Shown: positions 1 to 6,981 of the stretch, in pieces
How the letters are laid out: every line of letters begins with the position of its first letter
Position numbering within the stretch: position 1 is the first letter of the stretch
NCBI GenBank assembly: GCA_046594445.1
Contig: JBKJSM010000047.1
Coordinates: 1-9,999 of the forward strand
DNA: 9,999 nt
Reading direction: 5' to 3'
Origin: Gaiellasilicea sp046594445
GTDB lineage: Bacteria > Actinomycetota > Thermoleophilia > Gaiellales > Gaiellaceae
Notes under the pieces: model-generated
Told to the model about the DNA's origin: nothing
Database searches by the model: none
Seen by the model: the letters and a program-made list of their open reading frames with translations, nothing else
Made by a program: the position numbers and the translations under genes

Positions 1-1028
1 GCGAGGGCGGTCGTCGAGAGGAGTCCGCTCGAGCGGCCGACCGGGCCACCGCTGGTGGCGGTCAGGTTGACGCGGAGGCGGCTCGGTGCGCGCAGCCACG
101 AGGCGGGCAGCAGCACGGGGACGCCGCGCTGCTCGAGCTGCGGCATCGTCCCGCGGAGGAACCCGTTCACCTCGTCCGGAGCGAGCGTCGCCTCGGTGGG
201 GGCGACCGCGTCGAAGGCGAGCCCGTGCTCGGCCAGCAGCGGCTCGATCTCGGCCAGCCGGCGAGCGAGGTCGCGGTGTGGGTCGCTCGAGCGCAGGAAC
301 CCGAAGACGCCGCCGCCGCCGTCCTGCAGGAGCGAGGCGGGCAGCGTCAAGGTCGGGTCGTCCTCCGCCTGGAGCATCAGCTCGACGACGAGGGACGGCT
401 CCTCGTCCGACACGCGCTCGTCGAGCCGGAGGCCGAGCTTCCAGCCCGCCGCCGAGCGCCGCCCGAGCCCTTCGCCGAGCCAGCGGGAGAGCTTTCGGTT
501 CAGCGGCGCCAGGCCTGCGTGGCGAGGGAGCTCGGGATCGCTCGCGGTCAGCCCGTCGAGGAAGAGGTCGAGTGCGGCGGGTCGGCCGCGGCCGAGCTGG
601 CTGCCGAGGCGGACCCCGTCGGCACGTAGGCGGTCGCGTGCGATCTGGTCGACGAGGACGGGGTAGAGGTCGCGGACGGTCGCGTCGGGGTTGCCGTCGA
701 ACGCCTCCGCAGCGGCCGCCGGCAGCGCCGCCGCGAGCTCGTCGAGGGACGCCTGCACGCTCTCGTCGAGCGTCGCGCCCCAGAACGCGAACCACGTCCC
801 CTCGCCGCTCTCGAGGTAGGGATGGACGAGCCCCTCGGCGACCGAGCGCTGCGCCAGTGCGACGACCGCCAGGAGCACCTGGGTGCTGCCGCCCGCGTCC
901 GCCGGCGGAGCCCCCGCGAACTGCACGAGCTCGCGGGCGTCGAGACTCCGCGCAGCCGAGAGCGTCCCGTCGGGATCGCGGGTGAAGAGGGACGCGGTGG
1001 CGTCCTGCTGCCAGACCAGTTCGAGCAC
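1..1028 (-). CDS. SNF2-family DEAD/DEAH helicase, HelZ-like, N-terminal part (runs off left edge)
   Basis: I translated the minus strand from GTG at 1028 and it stays open to the window edge (342 codons, no stop). The product resembles the N-terminal region of actinobacterial SNF2-type ATPases such as mycobacterial HelZ. Matches recalled by eye include the opening LELVWQQDATASLF, the block around ELMLQAEDDPTLTLPASLL, the block FLRGTMPQLEQRGVPVLLPASW, and GPVGRSSGLLSTTAL near the edge. These belong to the SNF2-associated domain (PF12419 type) that precedes the RecA-like motor. The DxxGxGKT Walker A and the helicase motifs would lie to the left, outside the window. Such enzymes use ATP to translocate on DNA; the substrate here cannot be inferred. 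GTG 1028 is the only sensible start, because an in-frame TAG lies two codons upstream and the frame contains no early ATG. A TATCTT hexamer 8 nt before the GTG suggests a leaderless transcript. Family assignment is from memory, not a search. Confidence 0.82.
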   Translation of the reverse strand, partial: MLELVWQQDATASLFTRDPDGTLSAARSLDARELVQFAGAPPADAGGSTQVLLAVVALAQRSVAEGLVHPYLESGEGTWFAFWGATLDESVQASLDELAAALPAAAAEAFDGNPDATVRDLYPVLVDQIARDRLRADGVRLGSQLGRGRPAALDLFLDGLTASDPELPRHAGLAPLNRKLSRWLGEGLGRRSAAGWKLGLRLDERVSDEEPSLVVELMLQAEDDPTLTLPASLLQDGGGGVFGFLRSSDPHRDLARRLAEIEPLLAEHGLAFDAVAPTEATLAPDEVNGFLRGTMPQLEQRGVPVLLPASWLRAPSRLRVNLTATSGGPVGRSSGLLSTTAL

Positions 1029-1030
1029 GA

Positions 1031-1044
1031 CCTATCAAGATAGG
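1031..1044. promoter_or_regulatory. 14-bp palindrome, candidate operator
   Basis: CCTATC-AA-GATAGG has perfect 6-bp arms around a 2-bp centre. It sits 2 bp outside the helicase start codon and covers that gene's likely -10 hexamer, so a bound dimeric repressor would block the promoter. The regulator is unknown. Confidence 0.4.
1037..1042 (-). promoter_or_regulatory. Candidate -10 element for the SNF2 helicase gene
   Basis: Read on the minus strand this is TATCTT, eight bases before the GTG start at 1028. That would put transcription start at or within two bases of the start codon. It lies inside the 14-bp palindrome at 1031-1044. No good -35 hexamer is visible at the usual distance. Confidence 0.4.
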
Positions 1045-1051
1045 CGTAATC

Positions 1052-1070
1052 GGGGACGCTCGGCGTCCCC
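1052..1070. promoter_or_regulatory. 19-bp inverted repeat between divergent genes, candidate shared operator
   Basis: GGGGACGC-TCG-GCGTCCCC has perfect 8-bp arms and a 3-bp centre. The flanking genes diverge, so a transcription terminator is not expected here. Its position coincides with where the -35 regions of both divergent promoters should fall (about 17 bp from the -10 hexamers at 1037-1042 and 1086-1091). This favours a protein-binding site acting on both genes. Operator function is inferred from position only. Confidence 0.4.
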
Positions 1071-1085
1071 CAAGAGGACGACGCG

Positions 1086-1091
1086 TACGCT
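1086..1091 (+). promoter_or_regulatory. Candidate -10 element for the flippase-like membrane protein gene
   Basis: TACGCT lies seven bases before the ATG at 1099, the distance expected if transcription starts at or next to the start codon. There is no clear Shine-Dalgarno sequence in the short gap, which fits a leaderless mRNA. Confidence 0.4.
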
Positions 1092-1098
1092 GAGAGCG

Positions 1099-2079
1099 AT
1101 GAGCGCGTCGATCGGGAGCCGTCTGCCCGCGTGGCTGCGGGATCGCCGCGTCTCCACCGCGCTCCAACTGGTGGCGCTCGCGGTTCTGCTCGGCGCGCTC
1201 GCGTGGGCGCTGGGCGACGTGTGGGCGGACGCCTGGCCCCGCCTGCGGCACGCCGATCCCGGCGACGTGGCGATCTCGGTGGCGCTCGTCGCCGCGTACT
1301 ACCTCCTCTTCGTGCTCGGCTGGCTGCGGATCCTCGCCGTCTACGGGATCCGGGTCTCGTACTCCGTCGCGCTCCAGGCCGAGATGCTCTCGATGCTCGC
1401 GAAATACGTCCCGGGCGGGGTCTGGACGCCAGCGGCGAGGGTCGTCGCGCTGCGGCGCTTCGGCGTCCACGAGACGCCCGTCGTGCTCGCGTCGATCCTG
1501 CTCGAGGCGGGGCTCTCGGCAGTCGCGGGCGTCGGCGTCTTCCTCGTCGGGCTGGCGATCATCGGTGGGGCCGACGTCCCATTGCTGCCGCTCGGCGCCT
1601 TTGGCGTGCTCGTCGCGTTCCTGCTCTATCCGCCCGTGTTCGCTGCGGTCGCAGGACGGCTCCTGCGCCCGTTCGGGGCGCACGAGGTGACGCCGCTCCC
1701 CGCCCGCGACGCGCTCTCGCTGGTCGCCTTCTACGCGCTCACCTGGCCGCTCGGAGGCGCCGCCCTCTTCTTCATGCTCCGCGCCGTCGGCGGCGACCCG
1801 GCGGTCTCCTCGATTCCCTTTCTCGGCGGCGCCAGCGCGGTCGGCGCGATCGTCGCCGTGCTCGTCATCTTCGCCCCCTCGGGCCTCGGCGTCCGCGAAG
1901 GGTCGGTGTACGGCCTGCTGCTCGCGGTCGCCGCTGAGGGCGCGGCGCTCGGCGCCGTCGTCCTGAACCGGCTCGTGATCACGATCGTCGAGGCCGCGCT
2001 CCTGGTCGTCGGCCTGCTCCTGCTCCGTGGCCGCCGAGCCGAGGTGGAGAGCCCGGAGCCGGTGCCGCAGAGCAACTGA
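1099..2079 (+). CDS. Lysylphosphatidylglycerol synthase TM-domain / flippase-like integral membrane protein
   Basis: This 326-residue protein is almost wholly hydrophobic, with about eight predicted membrane helices (first about residues 18-37, last about 295-318). Two family hallmarks are visible. One is KYVPGGVW at residues 102-109, followed by AAR in the loop after the second or third helix. The other is PSGLGVREG at residues 260-268, near the C-terminal helices. Both are characteristic of the PF03706 (UPF0104/YbhN) family, which comprises the flippase half of MprF and stand-alone proteins often linked to polar lipids or polyprenyl-linked glycans. There is no MprF synthase domain, so aminoacyl-lipid synthesis should not be assumed; transport or flipping of a lipid is the more likely role. 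The frame is open upstream to 883, but the start at 1099 is chosen because family-like sequence begins there and a TACGCT hexamer precedes it by 7 nt. The gene diverges from the helicase and ends just before the histidine kinase region. Confidence 0.85.
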   Translation: MSASIGSRLPAWLRDRRVSTALQLVALAVLLGALAWALGDVWADAWPRLRHADPGDVAISVALVAAYYLLFVLGWLRILAVYGIRVSYSVALQAEMLSMLAKYVPGGVWTPAARVVALRRFGVHETPVVLASILLEAGLSAVAGVGVFLVGLAIIGGADVPLLPLGAFGVLVAFLLYPPVFAAVAGRLLRPFGAHEVTPLPARDALSLVAFYALTWPLGGAALFFMLRAVGGDPAVSSIPFLGGASAVGAIVAVLVIFAPSGLGVREGSVYGLLLAVAAEGAALGAVVLNRLVITIVEAALLVVGLLLLRGRRAEVESPEPVPQSN

Positions 2080-3151
2080 GGCTCGCTATGCTCCCGCCGC
2101 GATTACGCCTGACCATGAGCTAACCGAGGTCCTTGCCGAGCTCCGGGAAGCCGAGGCGCGGCAGCGGGCGCTCCTGTCCGTCCTGCCCGATCTGATGTTC
2201 CGGCTGCGCCGCGACGGCACCTACCTCGAGTTCGCGGGTGATCTGACGCGGCTCGCGACCCGGCCGGACGACCTGCTCGGCGCCAACATGTTCGAGATCC
2301 TCCCGGCCGACGTCTCCGGAGCGCTGATGGGATGCGTCGAGCGCGCCCTCGGTTCGGGGCGGCTGCAGACCGTCGAGTACCGCTTGCGTACTTTCGGCGG
2401 CGAGGTCTGCGACTTCGAGGCGCGGGTCGTGCGCGCGGGCGAGGACGAGGTCGTCACGATCGTCCGCGACGTCACGGAGCTGAAGGTGGCCGAGCGCGAG
2501 CGCCGAGAGTCGAGAGCCCGCGTCGTGGCGGCCGAGGAGGCGGAACGCCTGCGCCTCGAGCGGAACCTGCACGACGGCGCCCAGCAGCGCCTCGTCACCG
2601 CGAACGTCAACCTGCACCTGACCGACCGCGACCTCGAGCGCGATCCCGTCGCCGCGCGAGGCTTCCTCGCGACGGCGCAGTCGGAGCTCACGGCCGGGCT
2701 GGCCGAGATCCGCCAGCTCTCCCAGGGCCTGCACCCGCACGCGCTCGCGATCGACGGCCTGGGCGCCGCCGTTCGTGCGCTCGTCGAGAACGCGTTCGTG
2801 CCCGTCGAGATCGAGGAGCTTCCGGCCGAGCGGCTGCCGGAGTCCGTCGAGGTCGTGGCGTACTACGTGATTGCCGAGTCTCTCTCCAACGCCGCCAAGC
2901 ACTCCCGGGCGAGCCGGATCGTCGTCGCGGCCCGGTTGCACGGCGACGAGCTCCACGCGGAGATCGCGGACGACGGCGTCGGCGGCGCGGACGAGACGAC
3001 TGGCAGCGGACTGCGCGGCCTGGCCGCCCGGGTGGCGGCGGTCGGAGGGCGGTTCGAGGTGACGAGCCGCGCCGGCGAGGGCACGTGCGTGAAGGCCATG
3101 ATTCCGGTCGAACCCCGCTTGCAAACTGGATTTGTGCCCGATCCGACGTAG
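2027..3151 (+). CDS. Soluble PAS-domain sensor histidine kinase (NarL/DesK-type HisKA_3)
   Basis: Numbering is from ATG 2027. A PAS domain spans roughly residues 45-150 (starts near RALLSVLPDLMFRL, ends IVRDVTELK). A dimerization helix follows with the phospho-acceptor His182 in NLHDGAQQRL, typical of HisKA_3 kinases that pair with NarL/LuxR-type response regulators. A HATPase_c domain has an N box around Asn288 (NAAKH), a G1 box DDGVGG from Asp315 and a G2-like GSGLRGLAARV. No transmembrane segment or signal peptide is seen, so the kinase is probably cytosolic and senses through the PAS domain. No response regulator gene is adjacent, so it is an orphan here. ATG 2027 is the only canonical start that keeps the whole PAS domain, but it overlaps the upstream gene by 53 nt. 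Codons 2030-2101 use AGA/AGG and A/T-ending codons unlike the rest. The true start may be ATT 2102, giving 350 residues. Kinase identity is secure; the N-terminus is not. Confidence 0.88.
   Translation: MAAEPRWRARSRCRRATEARYAPAAITPDHELTEVLAELREAEARQRALLSVLPDLMFRLRRDGTYLEFAGDLTRLATRPDDLLGANMFEILPADVSGALMGCVERALGSGRLQTVEYRLRTFGGEVCDFEARVVRAGEDEVVTIVRDVTELKVAERERRESRARVVAAEEAERLRLERNLHDGAQQRLVTANVNLHLTDRDLERDPVAARGFLATAQSELTAGLAEIRQLSQGLHPHALAIDGLGAAVRALVENAFVPVEIEELPAERLPESVEVVAYYVIAESLSNAAKHSRASRIVVAARLHGDELHAEIADDGVGGADETTGSGLRGLAARVAAVGGRFEVTSRAGEGTCVKAMIPVEPRLQTGFVPDPT
2087..2092 (+). promoter_or_regulatory. Candidate -10 element for the histidine kinase gene
   Basis: TATGCT lies 8 bp after the stop of the preceding gene and nine bases before an ATT codon at 2102 that is in frame with the kinase. 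The spacing equals that between TACAAT and the GTG of dnaE in this window. If it is real, the ATG at 2027 would be upstream of the transcript and could not be the start. Confidence 0.3.
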
Positions 3152-3164
3152 GCGCGGTTGCGCC
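3151..3164 (+). terminator. Weak hairpin at the end of the kinase gene
   Basis: GGCGC-GGTT-GCGCC forms a 5-bp GC stem with a 4-nt loop beginning on the last base of the stop codon. No U-tract follows. It could end kinase transcription, but such short hairpins are common by chance in DNA this GC-rich. Confidence 0.2.
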
Positions 3165-3240
3165 ACTATTGCGCTGGCGTTAAGCCCCTAACTCCTGCGC
3201 GGCTCCGGCGTTCTAGAGAGTATGGAGCTGGAGTACACGC

Positions 3241-3435
3241 GTGTCCTTTAGCTGGGTCGACCCGCATTTCACGACGCTCTTCGCCCAGCGCGAGGAGGAG
3301 CGCATCGCGGATAGGCTCACTCGCCGCCTCCGCGAGCGGGCGGCCTTCACGGACTACTTCGAGCCGCTTCCGTGTCGCGAGCCGAGCTGGATCGAGCAGG
3401 AGATGGAGCTGCGCGGCCGACTCCGACTCATCTGA
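3241..3435 (+). CDS. Small charged orphan protein (64 residues), unknown function
   Basis: I do not recognise this protein. It begins FSWVDPHFTTLFAQ, has an arginine/glutamate-rich helical centre (REEERIADRLTRRLRERAAF) and ends with EPSWIEQEMELRGRLRLI. It has one cysteine and no signal peptide or membrane segment, so it should be cytosolic and largely helical. Coding is supported by G or C in the third position of most codons and by a GGAG ribosome-binding site at 3230-3233, seven bases before the GTG. The start is firm because an in-frame TAG lies at 3214-3216 with no other start between. It lies 89 bp after the kinase stop and 60 bp before the dnaE start. A promoter-like TACAAT separates it from dnaE, so it is probably its own transcription unit. 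A 9-codon frame starting ATG 3222 overlaps its start out of frame. Confidence 0.62.
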   Translation: MSFSWVDPHFTTLFAQREEERIADRLTRRLRERAAFTDYFEPLPCREPSWIEQEMELRGRLRLI

Positions 3436-3480
3436 GTTTTCTGATCTGACAACGAATTCCGTGCCCGCCGAGGGCGGTCG

Positions 3481-3486
3481 TACAAT
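3481..3486 (+). promoter_or_regulatory. Candidate -10 element for dnaE
   Basis: TACAAT is close to the primary sigma -10 consensus and lies nine bases before the GTG of dnaE, implying a 5' leader of only zero to three bases. No Shine-Dalgarno sequence fits in the gap. A -35 hexamer at 16-18 bp is weak. A small inverted repeat, CCGCC-GAG-GGCGG at 3465-3477, lies just upstream. Confidence 0.5.
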
Positions 3487-3495
3487 GACCCCTCC

Positions 3496-6400
3496 GTGAG
3501 CGCCGACTTCGTCCATCTGCACGTCCACAGCGAGTACTCGATCCTCGACGGGGCGTGCCGGATCCCCGCGCTCGCCGCCCGTGCGGCCGAGCTCGAGATG
3601 CCCGCCGTTGCGCTCACCGACCACGGCTCGCTCGCCGGCTCGGTCGACCTCTACAAAGAGGCGGCGAAGCAAGGAGTCAAGCCGATCGTCGGCTGCGAGG
3701 TCTACGTCGCCGAAGACCGTCACGCGCGCACGCGCGGCTACGCGCACCTGACCCTGCTGGCCGAATCGAACGAGGGGTACGCGAACCTGATCAAGCTCTC
3801 CTCGCTCGGCTACCTCGAGGGCTACTACACGAAGCCCCGCGTCGACTGGGAGCTGCTCGAGACCTACTCGAGCGGCTTGATCGCGCTCTCGGGCTGCCTC
3901 TCCGGCCGCGTCTGCAAGGCGCTGGAGGAGAGCCGTCCCGACGACGCGCGCAAGGATCTCGACCGCCTCGCGCAGGTCTTCGGCCGCGAGAACACCTACG
4001 TCGAGCTTCAGAACGCGGGCCTGGAGGTGCAGCAGCGCGTCAACCCGGAGCTCGTCAAGCTGGCCGCCGAGGCGAAGCTGCCGCTCGTCGCCACCGGCGA
4101 CGTCCACTACCTGACGGCGGGCGACGCCTACTCCCACGAGGCGCTCCTGTGCATCCAGTCGGGCGACTCGCTCAAGAACCCGAACCACTGGCACTTCGAT
4201 ACGAACGAGTTCTACTTCAAGACCCCGGCGGAGATGGCGCTCGACTTCCCCGGCCACGAGGACGCGATGCGGCGCACGCTCGAGGTCGCCGAGCGTTGCT
4301 CGATCGAGATCGAGCTCGGCAACATCCACCTGCCGAAGTTCCCGACGCCCGAAGGCCGCGACGCGTTCGAGTACCTCGTGGAGCTGTGCGAGCGCGGGCT
4401 CGAGCGTCGGTACGACAAGGTGACCCCCGAGCTGCGCGAGCGGCTCCAGTTCGAGCTGAAGACGATCAAGGAGATGGGCTTCGCCGACTACTTCCTGATC
4501 GTCTGGGACTTCATCCACTTCGCAAAGACGAACGGGATCGGCGTCGGCCCGGGCCGCGGCTCGGCCGCCGGCTCGATCGCGGCGTACTCGCTCGAGATCA
4601 CCGACATCGACCCGATCCGCTACGACCTGCTCTTCGAGCGCTTCCTCAACCCGGGCCGCAAGGAGATGCCCGACATCGACATCGACTTCGCAGTCGACGG
4701 CCGCGAGCGGGTGATCAACTACGTCTCGGAGAAGTACGGCCGCGATCGCGTCGCCCAGATCATCACCTTCGGGACGATGGCCGCGCGCGCCGCCGTCCGC
4801 GACGCCGGCCGCGTGCTCGAGATTCCCTACGGCGTCGTCGACAAGATCGCGAAGCTGATCCCGGAAGGCCCCGGCCAGACGCTCGCCGACTGCCTCAAGC
4901 CGGGCTCCGACTTGAAGAACGCCTACGACACCGAGCCGGCCGCCAAGGAGATCCTCGACCTCGCCAGGCCGCTCGAAGGGCTGATCCGCCAGGACTCGAT
5001 CCACGCCGCGGGCGTCGTGATCGGCGCGCAGCCGCTGATCGAGGTCGTGCCGCTGCAACAGAAGGGCTCCGACCAGGAGGTTGTTACTCAGTTCTCGATG
5101 AACACCGTCTCGGCGCTCGGCCTGCTGAAGATGGACTTCCTCGGCCTGCGCAACCTGGACGTGATCGACAAGGCGGTCGAGCTGATCGGCGGCATCGACA
5201 TGACGACGATCCCGCTCGACGACAAGAAGACCTACGCGATGCTCGCCCGCGGCGAGGCGACGGGCGTCTTCCAGTTCGAGTCGTCCGGAATGCGCGAGGC
5301 GCTGCGGCTGGTGAAGCCGACCGTGTTCGAGGACCTGATCGCGCTCGTGGCGCTCTACCGCCCCGGCCCGATGCAGTACATCCCGAACTACGCGAAGCGG
5401 AAAGCGGGGACGGAGCAGGTCACGTACATCGACCCGCGGCTGAAGGAGATCACCGGCAACTCGTACGGGATCGCGATCTACCAGGAGCAGTCGATGGAGA
5501 TCGCGAAGCGGATCGGCGGCTTCAGCCCTGCCGAGGCAGACGATCTCCGCAAGGCGATCGGCAAGAAGATCCACGCGCTGATGGCCTCGCTGAAGGACAA
5601 GTTCATCACCGGCTGCGTCGGCAACCAGACCTCCGAGCAGGTGGCGCGGCAGCTCTGGGACGACATCGAGAAGTCACAGGACTACTCGTTCAACAAGGCG
5701 CATGCGGCCTGCTACGCGCTGATCGCCTACCGCACCGCTTGGCTGCGCTCGAACCATCCGTGCGAGTACATGGCGGCGCTGATCTCCTCGGTGATGAACA
5801 CCAAAGACCGCGTTCCCGTCTACGTCAACGCCTGCCACGAGCTCGGGATCGACGTGCTGCCGCCGGACGTCAACTCCTCGCAGCACGACTTCGCTGTCGT
5901 CGAGGGGAAGATCCGCTTCGGGCTGAACGCGGTCAAGAGCGTCGGCGACTCGGCCGCGCGCACGATCATCCGGGCGCGGGAGGAGGGAGGCGCGTTCGAG
6001 TCGATCTGGGACTTCACCGAGCGCGTCGACCCGCAGGTCGTCAACAAGCGCTCGCTCGAGGCGCTGGTGAAGTGCGGCGCGCTCGACTCGACCGGCGCCT
6101 CGCGCCTCGGGATGCTCGCCTGCCTCGAGCAGGCGCTCGCGTGGGGCCAGACCCACGCCGCCGACCGGCTCGCCGGACAGGCGTCGATCTTCGACATGGC
6201 GGACGGCGAAGCCGAGGAGCCCAGCGCGAAGCACCACCCGGCGATCCCGGGCGGCGAGTTCGAGAAGCCGGAGCTCTTGAAGCTGGAGAAGGAGACGCTC
6301 GGCCTCTACGTCTCCGAGCATCCGCTGCATGCGGTGCGCGAGCAGTTGCGGCGCAAGACCGACTGCACGCTCTCTGAGCTCGAGCGGCGCCGCGACGGCG

Positions 6401-6885
6401 AGGTCGTCACGGTCGGCGGGATCGTCGCCGCGGTGAAGCAGATGACGACGAAGCGCGGCGAGCCGATGGTCTTCCTCTCGCTCGACGACCCGACCGGCGG
6501 CGGCGAGGTCGTCGTCTTCAACTCCTCCTACGCGCAGGCCCGCGAGCTGTGCGTCGCCGACAAGATCCTCGTGATCAAGGGGCGCATCGACCACAAGCAG
6601 CAGGGCGAGACGAAGCTGATCGCGCTCGAGGTGACTGCGTTCGAGGCCGTGGCCGAGCGGACGGAGATCCGCTTCAGGCTTGACGCCCGCGAGGCGCGCG
6701 CCGGCATCCTCCGCGAGCTCGCCGAGCTGGTGAGGGGCTACCCGGGCGAGTCGCCGGTCTACGTCGCGATGGAGACGTCGCTCGGGCCGAAGACCTACGC
6801 GCTCGGCCCCAAGTACCGGGTCGCGATCGACACGGACTTCCTCACCGAGGCGCGCACGCTCCTCGGCGCCGACGCGATCGTCTAG
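3496..6885 (+). CDS. dnaE: DNA polymerase III subunit alpha (DnaE1-type replicative polymerase)
   Basis: This is the catalytic subunit of the replicative polymerase, adding dNTPs at the fork in complex with the sliding clamp. It has 1129 residues, close to E. coli DnaE (1160). An N-terminal PHP domain carries all nine metal-ligand positions known from mycobacterial DnaE1: His9, His11, Asp18, His43, Glu68, His84, Cys134, Asp202 and His204. This predicts an active 3'-5' proofreading exonuclease. The C-family palm has catalytic aspartates Asp393 and Asp395 (PDIDIDF) and Asp547 (KMDFLGLRNL). Further motifs are RPGPMQYIPNYAKRK at 622-636 and FNKAHA around Lys734. A helix-hairpin-helix region spans about 809-875, a clamp-binding motif QASIF sits at 895-899, and an OB fold at about 968-1050. 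The clamp motif and intact PHP site argue for DnaE1 rather than the mutagenic DnaE2. The start is GTG 3496, where family homology begins and which has TACAAT nine bases upstream. No frameshift is seen. Confidence 0.98.
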   Translation: MSADFVHLHVHSEYSILDGACRIPALAARAAELEMPAVALTDHGSLAGSVDLYKEAAKQGVKPIVGCEVYVAEDRHARTRGYAHLTLLAESNEGYANLIKLSSLGYLEGYYTKPRVDWELLETYSSGLIALSGCLSGRVCKALEESRPDDARKDLDRLAQVFGRENTYVELQNAGLEVQQRVNPELVKLAAEAKLPLVATGDVHYLTAGDAYSHEALLCIQSGDSLKNPNHWHFDTNEFYFKTPAEMALDFPGHEDAMRRTLEVAERCSIEIELGNIHLPKFPTPEGRDAFEYLVELCERGLERRYDKVTPELRERLQFELKTIKEMGFADYFLIVWDFIHFAKTNGIGVGPGRGSAAGSIAAYSLEITDIDPIRYDLLFERFLNPGRKEMPDIDIDFAVDGRERVINYVSEKYGRDRVAQIITFGTMAARAAVRDAGRVLEIPYGVVDKIAKLIPEGPGQTLADCLKPGSDLKNAYDTEPAAKEILDLARPLEGLIRQDSIHAAGVVIGAQPLIEVVPLQQKGSDQEVVTQFSMNTVSALGLLKMDFLGLRNLDVIDKAVELIGGIDMTTIPLDDKKTYAMLARGEATGVFQFESSGMREALRLVKPTVFEDLIALVALYRPGPMQYIPNYAKRKAGTEQVTYIDPRLKEITGNSYGIAIYQEQSMEIAKRIGGFSPAEADDLRKAIGKKIHALMASLKDKFITGCVGNQTSEQVARQLWDDIEKSQDYSFNKAHAACYALIAYRTAWLRSNHPCEYMAALISSVMNTKDRVPVYVNACHELGIDVLPPDVNSSQHDFAVVEGKIRFGLNAVKSVGDSAARTIIRAREEGGAFESIWDFTERVDPQVVNKRSLEALVKCGALDSTGASRLGMLACLEQALAWGQTHAADRLAGQASIFDMADGEAEEPSAKHHPAIPGGEFEKPELLKLEKETLGLYVSEHPLHAVREQLRRKTDCTLSELERRRDGEVVTVGGIVAAVKQMTTKRGEPMVFLSLDDPTGGGEVVVFNSSYAQARELCVADKILVIKGRIDHKQQGETKLIALEVTAFEAVAERTEIRFRLDAREARAGILRELAELVRGYPGESPVYVAMETSLGPKTYALGPKYRVAIDTDFLTEARTLLGADAIV

Positions 6886-6891
6886 GAGTAG

Positions 6892-6981
6892 CTACGCCAC
6901 GTCGTCGGGCTCGCCGTCGGAGTACTCGAGCGACTCGATCCGCCCGATCACGCCGAGGCCGCGCCAGAAGCCAGGCGGTAT
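6892..6981 (-). CDS. Putative 29-codon micro-ORF with non-canonical ATA start
   Basis: Reading the minus strand towards a TAG at 6894-6892, the last 26 sense codons (GFWRGLGVIGRIE, then SLEYSDGEPDDVA) all end in G or C. The bias breaks down abruptly just upstream, at the ATA codon 6981-6979. That pattern marks real coding sequence of about 29 codons in this genome. No ATG, GTG or TTG lies at the boundary; the only internal candidate, a GTG, would give 20 codons. A TAGGCT hexamer on the minus strand (6995-6990) lies 8 nt before the ATA, the same geometry as other leaderless starts here. The product would be a small acidic-tailed peptide. It converges with dnaE (stops 6 bp apart) and diverges from the sigma gene. 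It could instead be a relic of a truncated gene. I do not recognise the sequence. Confidence 0.4.
   Translation of the reverse strand: MPPGFWRGLGVIGRIESLEYSDGEPDDVA

Noticed and set aside
55..985. Plus-strand frames of 203 and 299 codons at the left edge
   Set aside because: They are Ser/Arg-rich shadows of the minus-strand helicase gene, which reads as a coherent homologous protein.
883..1098. Upstream extension of the flippase-like gene to position 883
   Set aside because: The added 72 residues are low-complexity, antisense to the helicase, and would cover the divergent control region.
2088..2123. 11-codon frame ATG 2088 to TAA before the kinase
   Set aside because: It overlaps the likely TATGCT promoter hexamer, has no ribosome-binding site and shows no coding bias.
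3166..5574. Minus-strand open frame of 802 codons antisense to the small gene and dnaE
   Set aside because: Its translation is a monotonous run of Arg, Asp, Val, Leu and Glu with no domain, and it lies over the well-supported dnaE. Long antisense frames are expected from strong G/C third-position bias.
3555..6377. Plus-strand open frame of 940 codons inside dnaE
   Set aside because: It is arginine-rich, proline-rich low-complexity sequence in another frame of dnaE; a composition shadow.
6888..6895. GTAGCTAC palindrome between the convergent stops of dnaE and the micro-ORF
   Set aside because: Only 8 bp with no loop, and made largely of the two facing stop codons; too short to call a terminator.
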